Shown piece by piece: positions 24,362 to 32,568 of a stretch of DNA of 64,000 bases. Where the stretch lies: NCBI GenBank assembly GCA_964498075.1, contig CAZCGA010000007.1, positions 27,361-91,360 of the forward strand. Direction: 5' to 3'. The translations under genes were made by a program, and so were the position numbers. Origin of the DNA: CAZCGA01 sp964498075 (lineage in GTDB: Bacteria > Desulfobacterota > Binatia > HRBIN30). The notes under the pieces are model-generated. The model was given only the letters and a program-made list of their open reading frames with translations. It was not told where the DNA came from and ran no database searches. Within the stretch, counting starts at the first letter, position 1; the number at the start of each line of letters is the position of its first letter.

Positions 24362-26836
24362 TCAGCGCGACAGCCTTCCGATCCCTGCCACGACGGTCGC
24401 GGCCAGACTTCCGCCCAGCACCAGCAACCAATCGTCGGTGTGCAACGGCTCCAGGTGCAACAGGCGCGCGAGCGGTGGCAGCTGGATCAAGACGGTCGTC
24501 ATCGCGATCGTCGTCACGCTGATCCACCGCGCCGTGCGGGTGCGCAGCCGACTCAGCGCGGCCACCAACCCTGCGCTGGAGAACGTCAGCGCTGCCATGG
24601 CGCTCGCGCGCGCGTGTTCAACCGGGCGCGCGCCATCCAGTGAGCGGACGTACAGCGCCACTACAACCGTGGTGATCATCGTGGCCGTCAGGCCGATCAT
24701 CACCCAGTCACGCGTCGCGAAGAAGCGCGCCTGCTCCCGGCCGCGCGGCGATTCCAGGTGAAGATCCGAGCCGACGTCCTGAAAGACCAACAACGCCGAG
24801 GGGTGAATGATCAGCTCGATCCAGACGATGTGGATCGGCAGGTAGAGCAGCGGGAAGCCGGCCAGTGGAATCAGCGCCGCGCTGATCACCAGCGGCAAGT
24901 GAATCATCAGCAGGTACTGAAAGCTCAGCCGCAGATTGCGAAACAGTTGCTGCCCTTCACCAATCGCGCGCACGATCGAGCGGAAGTTGTCGTCGAGCAG
25001 CACGATGGCCGCGACCTCACGGGCGCTGCGCGTGCCACGCTGACCCATGGCGATGCCGACGTCCGCGGCTTGCAGCGCCGGTACGTCGTTCACTCCATCG
25101 CCGGTGACCGCGACGATCTCGCCGGCGGCTTGTAGCGCTCTTACCAGGCCGAGCTTTTGCTGCGGCACGGCCCGGGCGATGACATCGATCTCACGCAGCA
25201 CCGCCGCATCGCCGCGCTCCAGCAGTCCGTCCAGCTCGTCCCCCGAGATGACGCGTGGCGCCGCGCCGGCCAGCCCCACCTCGCGGGCGATCGTCGCCGC
25301 GGCCGCCGGATGATCGCCGGTGACCATGATCGTATGAATCCCGGCCTCACGACACTGCTGCATCGCTTCCGGCACGCCGGCGCGTACGGGATCCTCCAGC
25401 GCCAGGAAGCCGGCCCACCGGTAGCCGCGGTCCGGCTCTCCCCCCGCCCAATCCGCCCCCAAGCCGCGCCACGCACAGCCGATCACCTTGTGTCCTTCGG
25501 CGGCGTAGGCCACGATCCGTCTCTGCCACGACTCGCGCTCGGCGGTCGAGATGCGTACGAGCTCCAGCACCACCTCGCCCGCGCCCTTGGTCACCGCTGT
25601 GAGGGTCCCGTCATTTTCTCGCACCACCGCCGTCTCGCGCTTCCGGTTCTCGGTGAACGGAAAGACCGCCACGACCTCGTTAGCCGGCGCGGCGCCTTGC
25701 GCGTCGGCGGCGCGGATGATGGCTTCGTCCAGCGGGTCACCCGACTCGGCGCGGGAGGCGCAGCGCGCCAGCATTAGGAGCTGCCGCGTGTCCAGCTCCT
25801 CGATCGGGACGAAATGGGTCAGGTGCAGTTGCCCTTCAGTGATCGTGCCGGTCTTGTCGGAGCAGATCGCCGACACGCGGCCGATGTTCTCGACGCACAC
25901 GGCGCGGCGTACCAGGGCGTGCCGCTGTGCCAGGCGGTAGACGCCGACGCCGAGGAAGAAGGTGAACACGACTGGGAACTCCTCGGGGATGGCGGCGACC
26001 GCCAAGGTGACGGCGCTGAGGAACGCGTCGACCCAACCGAATCCTTGACGCAGGCGGACGTATGCCAGCATCAGACACATCACCGCGGCACCGATCACCA
26101 GCACCAGCACCAGGCTCGCAATCGCTTCCTGCAGCGGCGTGCGCGCGCCGCTGCCCTGCAGGGCGGAGCGCACGATCTCGCCGTACACCGTCTCCGCGCC
26201 GGTCCATGCCACCCGCAGGCGCGCCGTGCCGGTGAGCAAGCGCGTGCCGGCAAACCCCAAGTGCTCGCCGTCGATGACCGGCTCGGTGGCACCCGACGGC
26301 AGGTGCATGAGCGGATGCTTGGCCACCGGGTACGCCTCGCCGGTCAGCGACGATTCGTCTGCCTGCAGCTCACTTCCCGACTCGATCACGCCATCGGCCG
26401 GAAACCACTCGCCGGCGGCGATCATCACCAGGTCGCCGGGTACCAGCTCGCTCGCGGCGACCTCGATGCGTGCACCGTCGCGTTCGACCGTCGCCCGCGC
26501 CGCCAGGCGAGCCATGAGGCCCTCCGTCGACGCGGCGGTGCGGTGATGCAGGAACGCATCCATGCCGATCAGCGGTGCCATCGCGACGCCGAGCACGCCC
26601 GCTTCGCCGTACTGCCCGAGGGTGAGGTACAGCACGCTGGTGGCGGCGAGAAACCACAGCATGGGATCGCGCGCGGTCTCGCGCGCCAGCTCCCACCATG
26701 CGCGTTGGCCCACCGCCACGATGTCGTTGCTGCCGTACTGTTGGCGCCGGCGCTGGGCCTCGCGGTTGGACAGACCTGAGGCGGGTTCAAGACCGTGCAA
26801 TCGTGTGAGGGGGAGGGCGCGTTTCATGGCGTGCAT
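24362..26836 (-). CDS. P-type cation-transporting ATPase (P2-like)
   Basis: The 824-residue inner-membrane pump has the N-terminal cation ATPase domain, the actuator loop LTGEAYPVAKH (TGEA instead of the usual TGES), the helix 4 ion site AAIPEEFPVVFT, the phosphorylated aspartate in SDKTGTITEGQL, and the hinge MVTGDHPAAA and VTGDGVNDVPALQAADVG. Ten or so membrane helices are visible. The PEEFP motif differs from PEGLP of classical Ca(II) pumps, so the ion cannot be named. The start may be ATG 26836 or ATG 26827 (MKRALPL); the leader is an A-rich ATGAA-repeat run without a clear ribosome-binding site. Confidence 0.85.
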   Translation of the reverse strand: MHAMKRALPLTRLHGLEPASGLSNREAQRRRQQYGSNDIVAVGQRAWWELARETARDPMLWFLAATSVLYLTLGQYGEAGVLGVAMAPLIGMDAFLHHRTAASTEGLMARLAARATVERDGARIEVAASELVPGDLVMIAAGEWFPADGVIESGSELQADESSLTGEAYPVAKHPLMHLPSGATEPVIDGEHLGFAGTRLLTGTARLRVAWTGAETVYGEIVRSALQGSGARTPLQEAIASLVLVLVIGAAVMCLMLAYVRLRQGFGWVDAFLSAVTLAVAAIPEEFPVVFTFFLGVGVYRLAQRHALVRRAVCVENIGRVSAICSDKTGTITEGQLHLTHFVPIEELDTRQLLMLARCASRAESGDPLDEAIIRAADAQGAAPANEVVAVFPFTENRKRETAVVRENDGTLTAVTKGAGEVVLELVRISTAERESWQRRIVAYAAEGHKVIGCAWRGLGADWAGGEPDRGYRWAGFLALEDPVRAGVPEAMQQCREAGIHTIMVTGDHPAAAATIAREVGLAGAAPRVISGDELDGLLERGDAAVLREIDVIARAVPQQKLGLVRALQAAGEIVAVTGDGVNDVPALQAADVGIAMGQRGTRSAREVAAIVLLDDNFRSIVRAIGEGQQLFRNLRLSFQYLLMIHLPLVISAALIPLAGFPLLYLPIHIVWIELIIHPSALLVFQDVGSDLHLESPRGREQARFFATRDWVMIGLTATMITTVVVALYVRSLDGARPVEHARASAMAALTFSSAGLVAALSRLRTRTARWISVTTIAMTTVLIQLPPLARLLHLEPLHTDDWLLVLGGSLAATVVAGIGRLSR

Positions 26837-26870
26837 TCATTTCATTTCATTCAAGGCAAAGACACCTTTT

Positions 26871-26890
26871 CACCCTGAGGCTCTCGAAGG
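26871..26890. repeat. Single copy of the CCTTCGA-type repeat (inverse orientation)
   Basis: The 20 bases are the exact reverse complement of positions 17541-17560. It lies in the 98-base gap between the ATPase start and the E2 gene stop, so it is an intergenic insertion. Confidence 0.8.
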
Positions 26891-26934
26891 CTGTGTTGCA
26901 GGACACCGTCGTTCTTCGACGAATGGAAGAGACT

Positions 26935-28170
26935 TCACGTATCCAAGAGCAGCCGGTCGGGATCTTCGAGGTCGCGCACGATGTCGGCAACGAAGCGGGC
27001 GGCATCAGCGCCGTCGGCGATGCGATGATCAAACGTCAGCGACAGCGGCAGCATGAGCCGAGCAACGATCTGGCCATCGCGCACGACAGCTTCCTCGCGC
27101 GCCCGCGCCAGACCCAGGATGGCGACTTCGGGGTAATTGATGATCGGCACCATCCCCGTGCCGCCGAGGCTGCCGATGTTGGTGATCGTGAACGTGCCGC
27201 CGCGCAGCTCGTCCAGCTCGGCCTTCCCGGCGCGGGTGCGCTCCGCGATCTGGCCGAGCTCGGCCGCCAGCTCCCACACGCTCTTCCGATCGACGTCGCG
27301 TACCACCGGCACGATCAAGCCGCGCTCCGTATCGACGGCGACACCGAGGTGATAGTAGCGCTTCAACACGATTTCCCCCGCGTCATCGTCGAGACTGGCA
27401 TTGAAGCGCGGATGCCGCTTCAGCGCGGCTACTGCGGCCTTCAGCACAAACGTCGTGAGCGTGAGCTGGGCGTCGTGCTCGCGGCCCTGCGCCTGATGGC
27501 GTTTGCGAAAGGCTTCCAGGGCGGTGATGTCGGCGCGATCGAAGTGGCTGACGTGTGGGATGAGCGCGTACGACAGCGTCATGCGTTCCGCGATGCGCCG
27601 GCGCAGCGAGCGCAGCGGCTCCCGCTCCACCGGTCCCCATTGCGCGAAGTCGGGCAGCGGCGGGATCTCGATGCTGCGCCCGGCGCTACGCCGGGGCGAC
27701 GGCGGCGCCTTGGGACTCGGAGCCGCCCGCCGCGCGAAGGCTTCCACATCGTCGGTCGTGACACGGCCACCCGGACCGCTCCCGCTGAGCGCCGCGAGGT
27801 CGACGTTGAGCTCGCGGGCGCGCCGGCGCGTCGCCGGCGTCGCGAGGACGGGGCGCTGCCCCACGCCTTCCCGTGGTGTCGGTTGGGCCGCACTCTTCGT
27901 AGGCCCGCTCCGCTCCGCCGCCACTTCACCGTCCGTCTCCGCGAAGGTCACCAGGACCGCGCCGACTGCGACCCGCTCACCTTCGCGCACGTGGATCTGC
28001 GCGATGCGCCCGGCGTACGGCGAGGGAATTTCGATCGCGGCCTTGTCGGTCTCGATCTCGAACAACGGCTGATCTTCCTGCACCGTCGCGCCTGCGCCGA
28101 CGAGGACCTTGAGGATCTCACCTTCGCTGATGCCTTCGCCCAGATCGGGCAGCTTGAACGTGCGCGCCAT
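26935..28170 (-). CDS. pdhC: Dihydrolipoamide acyltransferase (E2) of a pyruvate/2-oxoacid dehydrogenase complex
   Basis: E2 carries the lipoyl arm and transfers the acyl group to CoA. The 411-residue chain has an N-terminal lipoyl domain with the lipoylated lysine in ETDKAAIEIPSP (about residue 43). A peripheral subunit-binding domain follows (ATPATRRRARELNVDLAALSGSGPGGRV), then the catalytic core ending in the active-site LTFDHRIADGADAARF. One lipoyl domain only. It is third in an E1-alpha, E1-beta, E2 operon; no E3 gene is adjacent, so lipoamide dehydrogenase must be elsewhere. Pyruvate is the most likely substrate, but a branched-chain 2-oxoacid is possible. Confidence 0.93.
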   Translation of the reverse strand: MARTFKLPDLGEGISEGEILKVLVGAGATVQEDQPLFEIETDKAAIEIPSPYAGRIAQIHVREGERVAVGAVLVTFAETDGEVAAERSGPTKSAAQPTPREGVGQRPVLATPATRRRARELNVDLAALSGSGPGGRVTTDDVEAFARRAAPSPKAPPSPRRSAGRSIEIPPLPDFAQWGPVEREPLRSLRRRIAERMTLSYALIPHVSHFDRADITALEAFRKRHQAQGREHDAQLTLTTFVLKAAVAALKRHPRFNASLDDDAGEIVLKRYYHLGVAVDTERGLIVPVVRDVDRKSVWELAAELGQIAERTRAGKAELDELRGGTFTITNIGSLGGTGMVPIINYPEVAILGLARAREEAVVRDGQIVARLMLPLSLTFDHRIADGADAARFVADIVRDLEDPDRLLLDT

Positions 28171-28180
28171 GGGACCGACT

Positions 28181-29161
28181 TCAGAAGCTCAGCGTCTCGC
28201 GCACGGCCTGGGCGATGCGCTGCGGATCGGGGAGGTAGGCCTTCTCGCGTTGGAAGTACGGGAAGGGCACGTCGAAGCCGGTGAGCCGGCGGACCGGCGC
28301 CTCGAGGTAGAGGAACGCGTTCTCGACGACGCGGGAGACCACTTCGGCACCGATCCCACAAGTGCGCGGCGCTTCGTGCACGACGACCGCGTGGCCGGTC
28401 TTCTTCACCGACGCCACGATGGTCTCGGTGTCCATCGGATACAGGCTGAGCAGATCGATGACCTCGGCATCGACGCCGTCTTCCGCCTTCAACACATCGG
28501 CGGCGGCCAGCGTCGGGCGCATCATGGCGCCGTAGGCGATCAAGGTGACGTCATCGCCGGCGCGCGCGACGTCGGCCTTGCCGAGCGGCAAGGTCTCCTC
28601 CTCGTCCGGCACTTCCTCCTTGAACGCGCGATACGCGGCGGCGGGTTCGAAGAACAGCACCGGGTCGGGATCGCGGATAGCGCTGAGCAACAACGCCCGC
28701 GCGTTGCGCGGTCCGGACGGAATCACCATCTTCAAGCCCGGGGTATGCGCGTAGATCGCCTCGCGGCTTTCGGAATGGTGCTCGATGGCGCGGATGCCGC
28801 CGCCGTAGGGTGAGCGCAGCACCATCTGGCAGTGGAAGCGGCCACGCGTCCGATTGCGCAGGCGCGCCGCGTGCGATTCCAGTTGATGGTAATCGAGGTA
28901 GCAGAAGCCGGCGAACTGGATCTCGCACACCGGCTTGAGCCCGTACGCCGCCATACCGACGGAGATGCCGACGATGCTCGCTTCCGCCAGCGGCGTATCG
29001 ACCACGCGTTGCGCGCCGAACTTCTTCAACAGGCCTTCGGTGACGCGGAAGACGCCTTCGTCAACGCCGACGTCTTCACCGAGCACGACGACGTCGGGAT
29101 CGCGCTGCATCTCGTTGTGCAGCGCGAGATTGAGAGCCTTGACCATGTTCAGCTCGGCCAT
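28181..29161 (-). CDS. pdhB: E1 beta subunit of pyruvate/2-oxoacid dehydrogenase
   Basis: The 326-residue beta subunit completes the thiamine-diphosphate site with E1 alpha. Visible family blocks are VLGEDVGVDEGVFRVTEGL, VDTPLAEASIVGISVGMA (the glutamate activates the cofactor), CEIQFAGFCYLDYHQLESHAARLRNR, MVLRSPYGGGIRAIEHHSES and the C-terminal transketolase domain GHAVVVHEAPRTCGIGAEV. It starts 3 bases after the E1 alpha stop and ends 10 bases before the E2 start, so the three genes are one operon. Confidence 0.93.
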   Translation of the reverse strand: MAELNMVKALNLALHNEMQRDPDVVVLGEDVGVDEGVFRVTEGLLKKFGAQRVVDTPLAEASIVGISVGMAAYGLKPVCEIQFAGFCYLDYHQLESHAARLRNRTRGRFHCQMVLRSPYGGGIRAIEHHSESREAIYAHTPGLKMVIPSGPRNARALLLSAIRDPDPVLFFEPAAAYRAFKEEVPDEEETLPLGKADVARAGDDVTLIAYGAMMRPTLAAADVLKAEDGVDAEVIDLLSLYPMDTETIVASVKKTGHAVVVHEAPRTCGIGAEVVSRVVENAFLYLEAPVRRLTGFDVPFPYFQREKAYLPDPQRIAQAVRETLSF

Positions 29162-29164
29162 GCC

Positions 29165-30253
29165 TTACCTCGCTGCATGCGCTCGATCCAGCGTCGCGGC
29201 CAGTTCCTTCCGTTCCGCTTCTAGCTCGGGTGGCCGCTGCGCGTAGACGTAGTCGAACATCTCGAGCGGATCGGGAGGCGGGAGGGACTCCACATGCTCC
29301 ACCGCCGCCTTGATCTCGGCCCGGACCTCGGCGTCGACCGCTTCCTGGCGCGGCCGGTCCAGCAGACCCTTCGATGTGAGGTAGGTCGTGAAGCGCAGCA
29401 ACGGGTCACGGCGTTCCCACTGCTTCACCTCCGCCTCGTTGCGGTAGCGCGACGGATCGTCAGCGGTGGTGTGGACGGAGAGCCGATAGGTGACGCACTC
29501 GATCATCGTCGGGCCGCCGCCGTTGCGCGCGCGCGCGACCGCCTCGCGTGCGGCGACGTAGACGGCGAGGATGTCGTTGCCATCGACCTGGATACCCGGG
29601 AAGCCGTAGGCCAATGCCTTCTGCGCCAGCGTCGTGGAATGCGTCTGCTTCTCGCGCGGCGTCGAGATCGCCCACTGGTTGTTCTGGCAGACGAATACCA
29701 CCGGTACCTGGAAGACGCCGGCGCAGTTCATCGCTTCGTGGAAGTCGCCTTCCGAGGTGGCGCCGTCGCCGAAGTACGTCATGACGACGGCGTCGTCGCC
29801 CTTGTAGCGTGCGGCCCAGGCGATGCCGACGGCGTGCGGCAGCTGCGTCGCCACCGGCACCGCGATCGGCAGGCCGCGCTCGGTTGCGCCCGCGGCGCCC
29901 TCTTCACGACCCGCCCAAAACAGGATGAGGTTCGCCAGCGGCGTGCCGCGCCACAGCATCGCCGCCCCTTCGCGAAAGGCGGGAACGATCCAGTCGGTGG
30001 CGCGCAACGCGCAGACGCTGCCCAGCGCCGCGGCCTCTTGTCCCTTCGCCGGTCCGTAGGTACCGATGCGCCCCTGCCGCTGCAACGCCACCATGCGCTC
30101 GTCGAAGCGGCGCGCCAGCACCATGGTGCGGTAGAGCTTGAGGAGCAGGGCGTCGTCGAGATGCGGGTCGAGCTGTGGATCGACGTTGTCGTCCGCGTCG
30201 AGGATGGAGAGATACTCGACGGTGTACGGTAGCGGTATGGTGGTCCGTGGCAT
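29165..30253 (-). CDS. pdhA: E1 alpha subunit of pyruvate/2-oxoacid dehydrogenase
   Basis: The 362-residue alpha subunit decarboxylates the 2-oxoacid with thiamine diphosphate. The diphosphate/Mg motif is GDGATSEGDFHEAMN, continuing to CQNNQWAIS. The phosphorylation-loop region HTTADDPSRYRNEAEV and the N-terminal RTMVLARRFDERMVALQRQGRIGTYGPAKGQEA match the PDH/BCKDH E1 alpha family. ATG 30253 (MPRTTIPL) is chosen; the longer in-frame extension covers the hairpin repeat and looks non-coding. First gene of the E1-E2 operon, with its promoter expected in the 183-base gap to 30436. Confidence 0.93.
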   Translation of the reverse strand: MPRTTIPLPYTVEYLSILDADDNVDPQLDPHLDDALLLKLYRTMVLARRFDERMVALQRQGRIGTYGPAKGQEAAALGSVCALRATDWIVPAFREGAAMLWRGTPLANLILFWAGREEGAAGATERGLPIAVPVATQLPHAVGIAWAARYKGDDAVVMTYFGDGATSEGDFHEAMNCAGVFQVPVVFVCQNNQWAISTPREKQTHSTTLAQKALAYGFPGIQVDGNDILAVYVAAREAVARARNGGGPTMIECVTYRLSVHTTADDPSRYRNEAEVKQWERRDPLLRFTTYLTSKGLLDRPRQEAVDAEVRAEIKAAVEHVESLPPPDPLEMFDYVYAQRPPELEAERKELAATLDRAHAAR

Positions 30254-30320
30254 GCGCTCAAGATACCAGCCGGCGGCCGGCTTTGCATGGGAGTGCGCGG
30301 CGGTTGCGTACGCGTCCATC

Positions 30321-30343
30321 GCCGGAGACTCGAAGTCTCCGGC
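30321..30343. repeat. Perfect 10-bp hairpin (GCCGGAGACT / AGTCTCCGGC)
   Basis: The arms are separated by CGA. It lies between the small gene at 30437-30724 and pdhA, in the gap 30254-30436. It could terminate the nuo transcript, but no T-run follows on the minus strand. About 15 bases further, a second imperfect palindrome built from two CTGAAGAC units (30360-30386) adds more structure. Confidence 0.7.
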
Positions 30344-30436
30344 TACGTCGCTGAGAAAGTCGTCTGAAGACAGTCTGAAGACGACTGCAAACGCCGTGAG
30401 AGTTCCGGGGCAGGACCGACGGGTCAAGCTGCGCTG

Positions 30437-30724
30437 TTAACGCCCCGACGCCCCGCCCCCGAGCACGGACGGCAAGCTCTCGTCCTTCACCCACTCACCG
30501 TCTTTCGTCGTACGGATCATCGAGCCGACGTAGTCGTAGCGGTGCCAGTAGATGATGCGCTCCAGTGCGTCGGCGGGGTCGTTGTGTGGGCGGCGGTAGA
30601 GCCACTTCTCGTTGAACTCCATGCCATGCTCTTCGCGCTCGCGCGGCTCGTTGACGCTGCCTTCGGTGGCGTTGGGTGTCCCGAAGTATTTCACCACCAC
30701 ATTGCGAAGGACGGGTCCGGGCAT
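30437..30724 (-). CDS. Small conserved-looking protein downstream of nuoEF, function unknown
   Basis: A 95-residue soluble protein with no recognised domain. It is rich in charged and aromatic residues, with a central segment EKWLYRRPHNDPADALERIIYWHRYDYVGS followed by GEWVKDES. Start ATG 30724 lies 17 bases after the nuoEF stop, on the same strand, with only the short heptamer copy between, so it is probably the last gene of the complex I operon. Small accessory subunits of complex I are plausible by position, but nothing in the sequence proves it. It has codon use and GC like its neighbours, which supports it being a real gene. Confidence 0.55.
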   Translation of the reverse strand: MPGPVLRNVVVKYFGTPNATEGSVNEPREREEHGMEFNEKWLYRRPHNDPADALERIIYWHRYDYVGSMIRTTKDGEWVKDESLPSVLGGGASGR

Positions 30725-30728
30725 GACT

Positions 30729-30746
30729 GCTGATCGCTTCTCTAGA
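30729..30746. repeat. (GCTGANN)n array, minimal copy 4
   Basis: GCTGATC followed by GCTTCTCTAG, the same tail as at 580-589. The CTA is the TAG stop of nuoEF on the minus strand, as it is for the transporter gene at copy 1. Confidence 0.65.
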
Positions 30747-32568
30747 CTTCAAAACTGTCCGGAAACGGGCAGCGCTTCTCGCGGATGTGCTGCTCGAACT
30801 CGGCGCGGAACCGCTTGAGGAAGTTGCCGGCCGCCCAGGCGGCGGCGTCGGAGAGCGCGCAAATCGTTTGCCCGTCCATGAAGCCGCAGACCTGCTCGAT
30901 GGTTTGCAGATCCTCTTCGCGGCCGTCGCCGCTATCGATGCGTGTCAGCAGCTTGTGCAAGAACGAAGTGCCTTCCCGGCATTGCGTACACTGGCCGCAG
31001 GTTTCGTGACGGAAAAAGCGGGCGATCACTGCTGCCGCCCGCACGGTGCACACCGACTCGTCCATCACGACGACCCCGCCGGTCCCCAACATCGTACCCA
31101 CCTTCTGCAACGAGTCGTGATCCATGCGCACGCCGATCTTGTCGGCGTTGAGCACCGGCATCGACACGCCGCCCGGGATGATCGCTTTGATCGGCCGGCC
31201 GTTGGCCACGCCACCGGCGTACTTCTCGATGATGTCCTGCAGCGGCGTTCCCAGCGGCGCCTCGTACACGCCGGGGCGCTTGACGTGGCCGCTGATGCCG
31301 AAGAGCGTGTTGCCGGTGCTCTTCTCCGTGCCGATGCCTTTGAACCAGTCGGCGCCGCGCTGGAGAATCACCGGGACGTGCGCGATGGTCTCAAGGTTGT
31401 TGACCGTGGTCGGGCAGCCCCACAGGCCCCAGGCGGCGGGAAACGGTGGCCGCTTCCGCGGCTGCCCCTTCTTGCCTTCCATCGACTCGATCATGCCGGT
31501 CTCTTCGCCGCAGATGTACGCGCCGGCGCCGCGCTGGACGTAGACGTCGAACTTCTTCCCGCTGCCCATCGTATTGTCGCCGAGGAAGCCACGCGCGTAC
31601 GCTTGCGAGATGGCGTCCGTCAAGATGCGATACGGAATGACGTACTCGCCGCGGAGGTAGACGTACGCGGCGACCGCACGGATCGCGCGCCCGGCGATCA
31701 TCGCGCCTTCCAGGAACTGATGTGGATTGCGCTCCACGATCTGGCGGTCCTTGAAGGTGGCAGGCTCGCTTTCGTCGCCGTTGATCGCCAGGTAGCACGG
31801 CTTTGCGGACTCCTTGGGCATGAAGCCCCACTTCACGCCGGTGACGAAGCCAGCGCCGCCGCGGCCGCGGAGGCCGGAGCTCTTCACGACCTCGGCGATC
31901 GCCTCCGGTTGCATGTCGCACCAGGCGCGCCGCGCCATCTCGTAGCCGCCAACCGCGAGATACTCGTCAATGTCGCACCGTGACTGGCCGTTGGGCGGCA
32001 GCAGGTAGCCCGTGACGCCATCCGGAATCAGCGATATCTGCGGGGCGCGCTCCAGCGGTGCCGGATCGCCGGTGCTCAACAAGCGATCGAGATCCTCGGC
32101 AGTGGCGCGCTCGATGTAGGGGCGCGCATTCACCTGCACCACCGGGGCGGTGCCGCAAGAACCGAGGCACTCGACCTCGGCTACCGAGAACTTGCCATCG
32201 GGCGTGACCTCGCCCGCACGGACGTCGAGCTTCGCTTCGAGTTGCCGGACCAGCGTGCGCGCGCCGGCCAGCGCACAGGCGATGTTGGTGCACACCTGGA
32301 TGTGGCAGCGCCCCACCGGCTTGTCGTGAAACATCGGGTAGAAGGAGATGACTTCCTGGATCTGGATCGGCAGCAAGTCCAAGAGCTGCGCGACCTCGTC
32401 AATGATGGGCCGCGGCAGATACCCAATCTCTTCCTGTGCCAGATGCAGCGCCGGCAGCAGCGCGGCGCGCGGCTGCGGATAGTGCGTACGCTCTTCGAGA
32501 ATGCGCGCCCGGCATGCCGCCGAGAGCGTGTAGCGGTTCGTGCCGCCGCCGTGCGGCTCAGCGGTCAC
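30742..32568 (-). CDS. nuoF: Fused NADH-quinone oxidoreductase subunits E and F (NuoEF)
   Basis: One 608-residue polypeptide carries both the NuoE thioredoxin-like [2Fe-2S] protein and the NuoF FMN/NADH-binding flavoprotein. NuoE ligands are CTNIAC and CLGSC within residues 1-170. The NuoF part shows GLRGRGGAGFVTGVKWGF (FMN/NADH), NGDESEP, GAGAYICGEETGMIES and the N3 cluster ligands CGQCTQCREGT with the later C of EQVCGFMDG. NuoE and NuoF are usually separate; fusions are also known in the HoxF diaphorase of NAD-reducing hydrogenases, but the neighbouring NuoB, CD, G and I favour complex I. The start overlaps the nuoCD stop by 11 bases. Confidence 0.93.
   Translation of the reverse strand: MTAEPHGGGTNRYTLSAACRARILEERTHYPQPRAALLPALHLAQEEIGYLPRPIIDEVAQLLDLLPIQIQEVISFYPMFHDKPVGRCHIQVCTNIACALAGARTLVRQLEAKLDVRAGEVTPDGKFSVAEVECLGSCGTAPVVQVNARPYIERATAEDLDRLLSTGDPAPLERAPQISLIPDGVTGYLLPPNGQSRCDIDEYLAVGGYEMARRAWCDMQPEAIAEVVKSSGLRGRGGAGFVTGVKWGFMPKESAKPCYLAINGDESEPATFKDRQIVERNPHQFLEGAMIAGRAIRAVAAYVYLRGEYVIPYRILTDAISQAYARGFLGDNTMGSGKKFDVYVQRGAGAYICGEETGMIESMEGKKGQPRKRPPFPAAWGLWGCPTTVNNLETIAHVPVILQRGADWFKGIGTEKSTGNTLFGISGHVKRPGVYEAPLGTPLQDIIEKYAGGVANGRPIKAIIPGGVSMPVLNADKIGVRMDHDSLQKVGTMLGTGGVVVMDESVCTVRAAAVIARFFRHETCGQCTQCREGTSFLHKLLTRIDSGDGREEDLQTIEQVCGFMDGQTICALSDAAAWAAGNFLKRFRAEFEQHIREKRCPFPDSFEV

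Noticed and set aside
26837..26865. CATTT-type run upstream of the P-type ATPase as a promoter element
   Set aside because: Low-complexity ATGAA repeats; no -10/-35 spacing is convincing.
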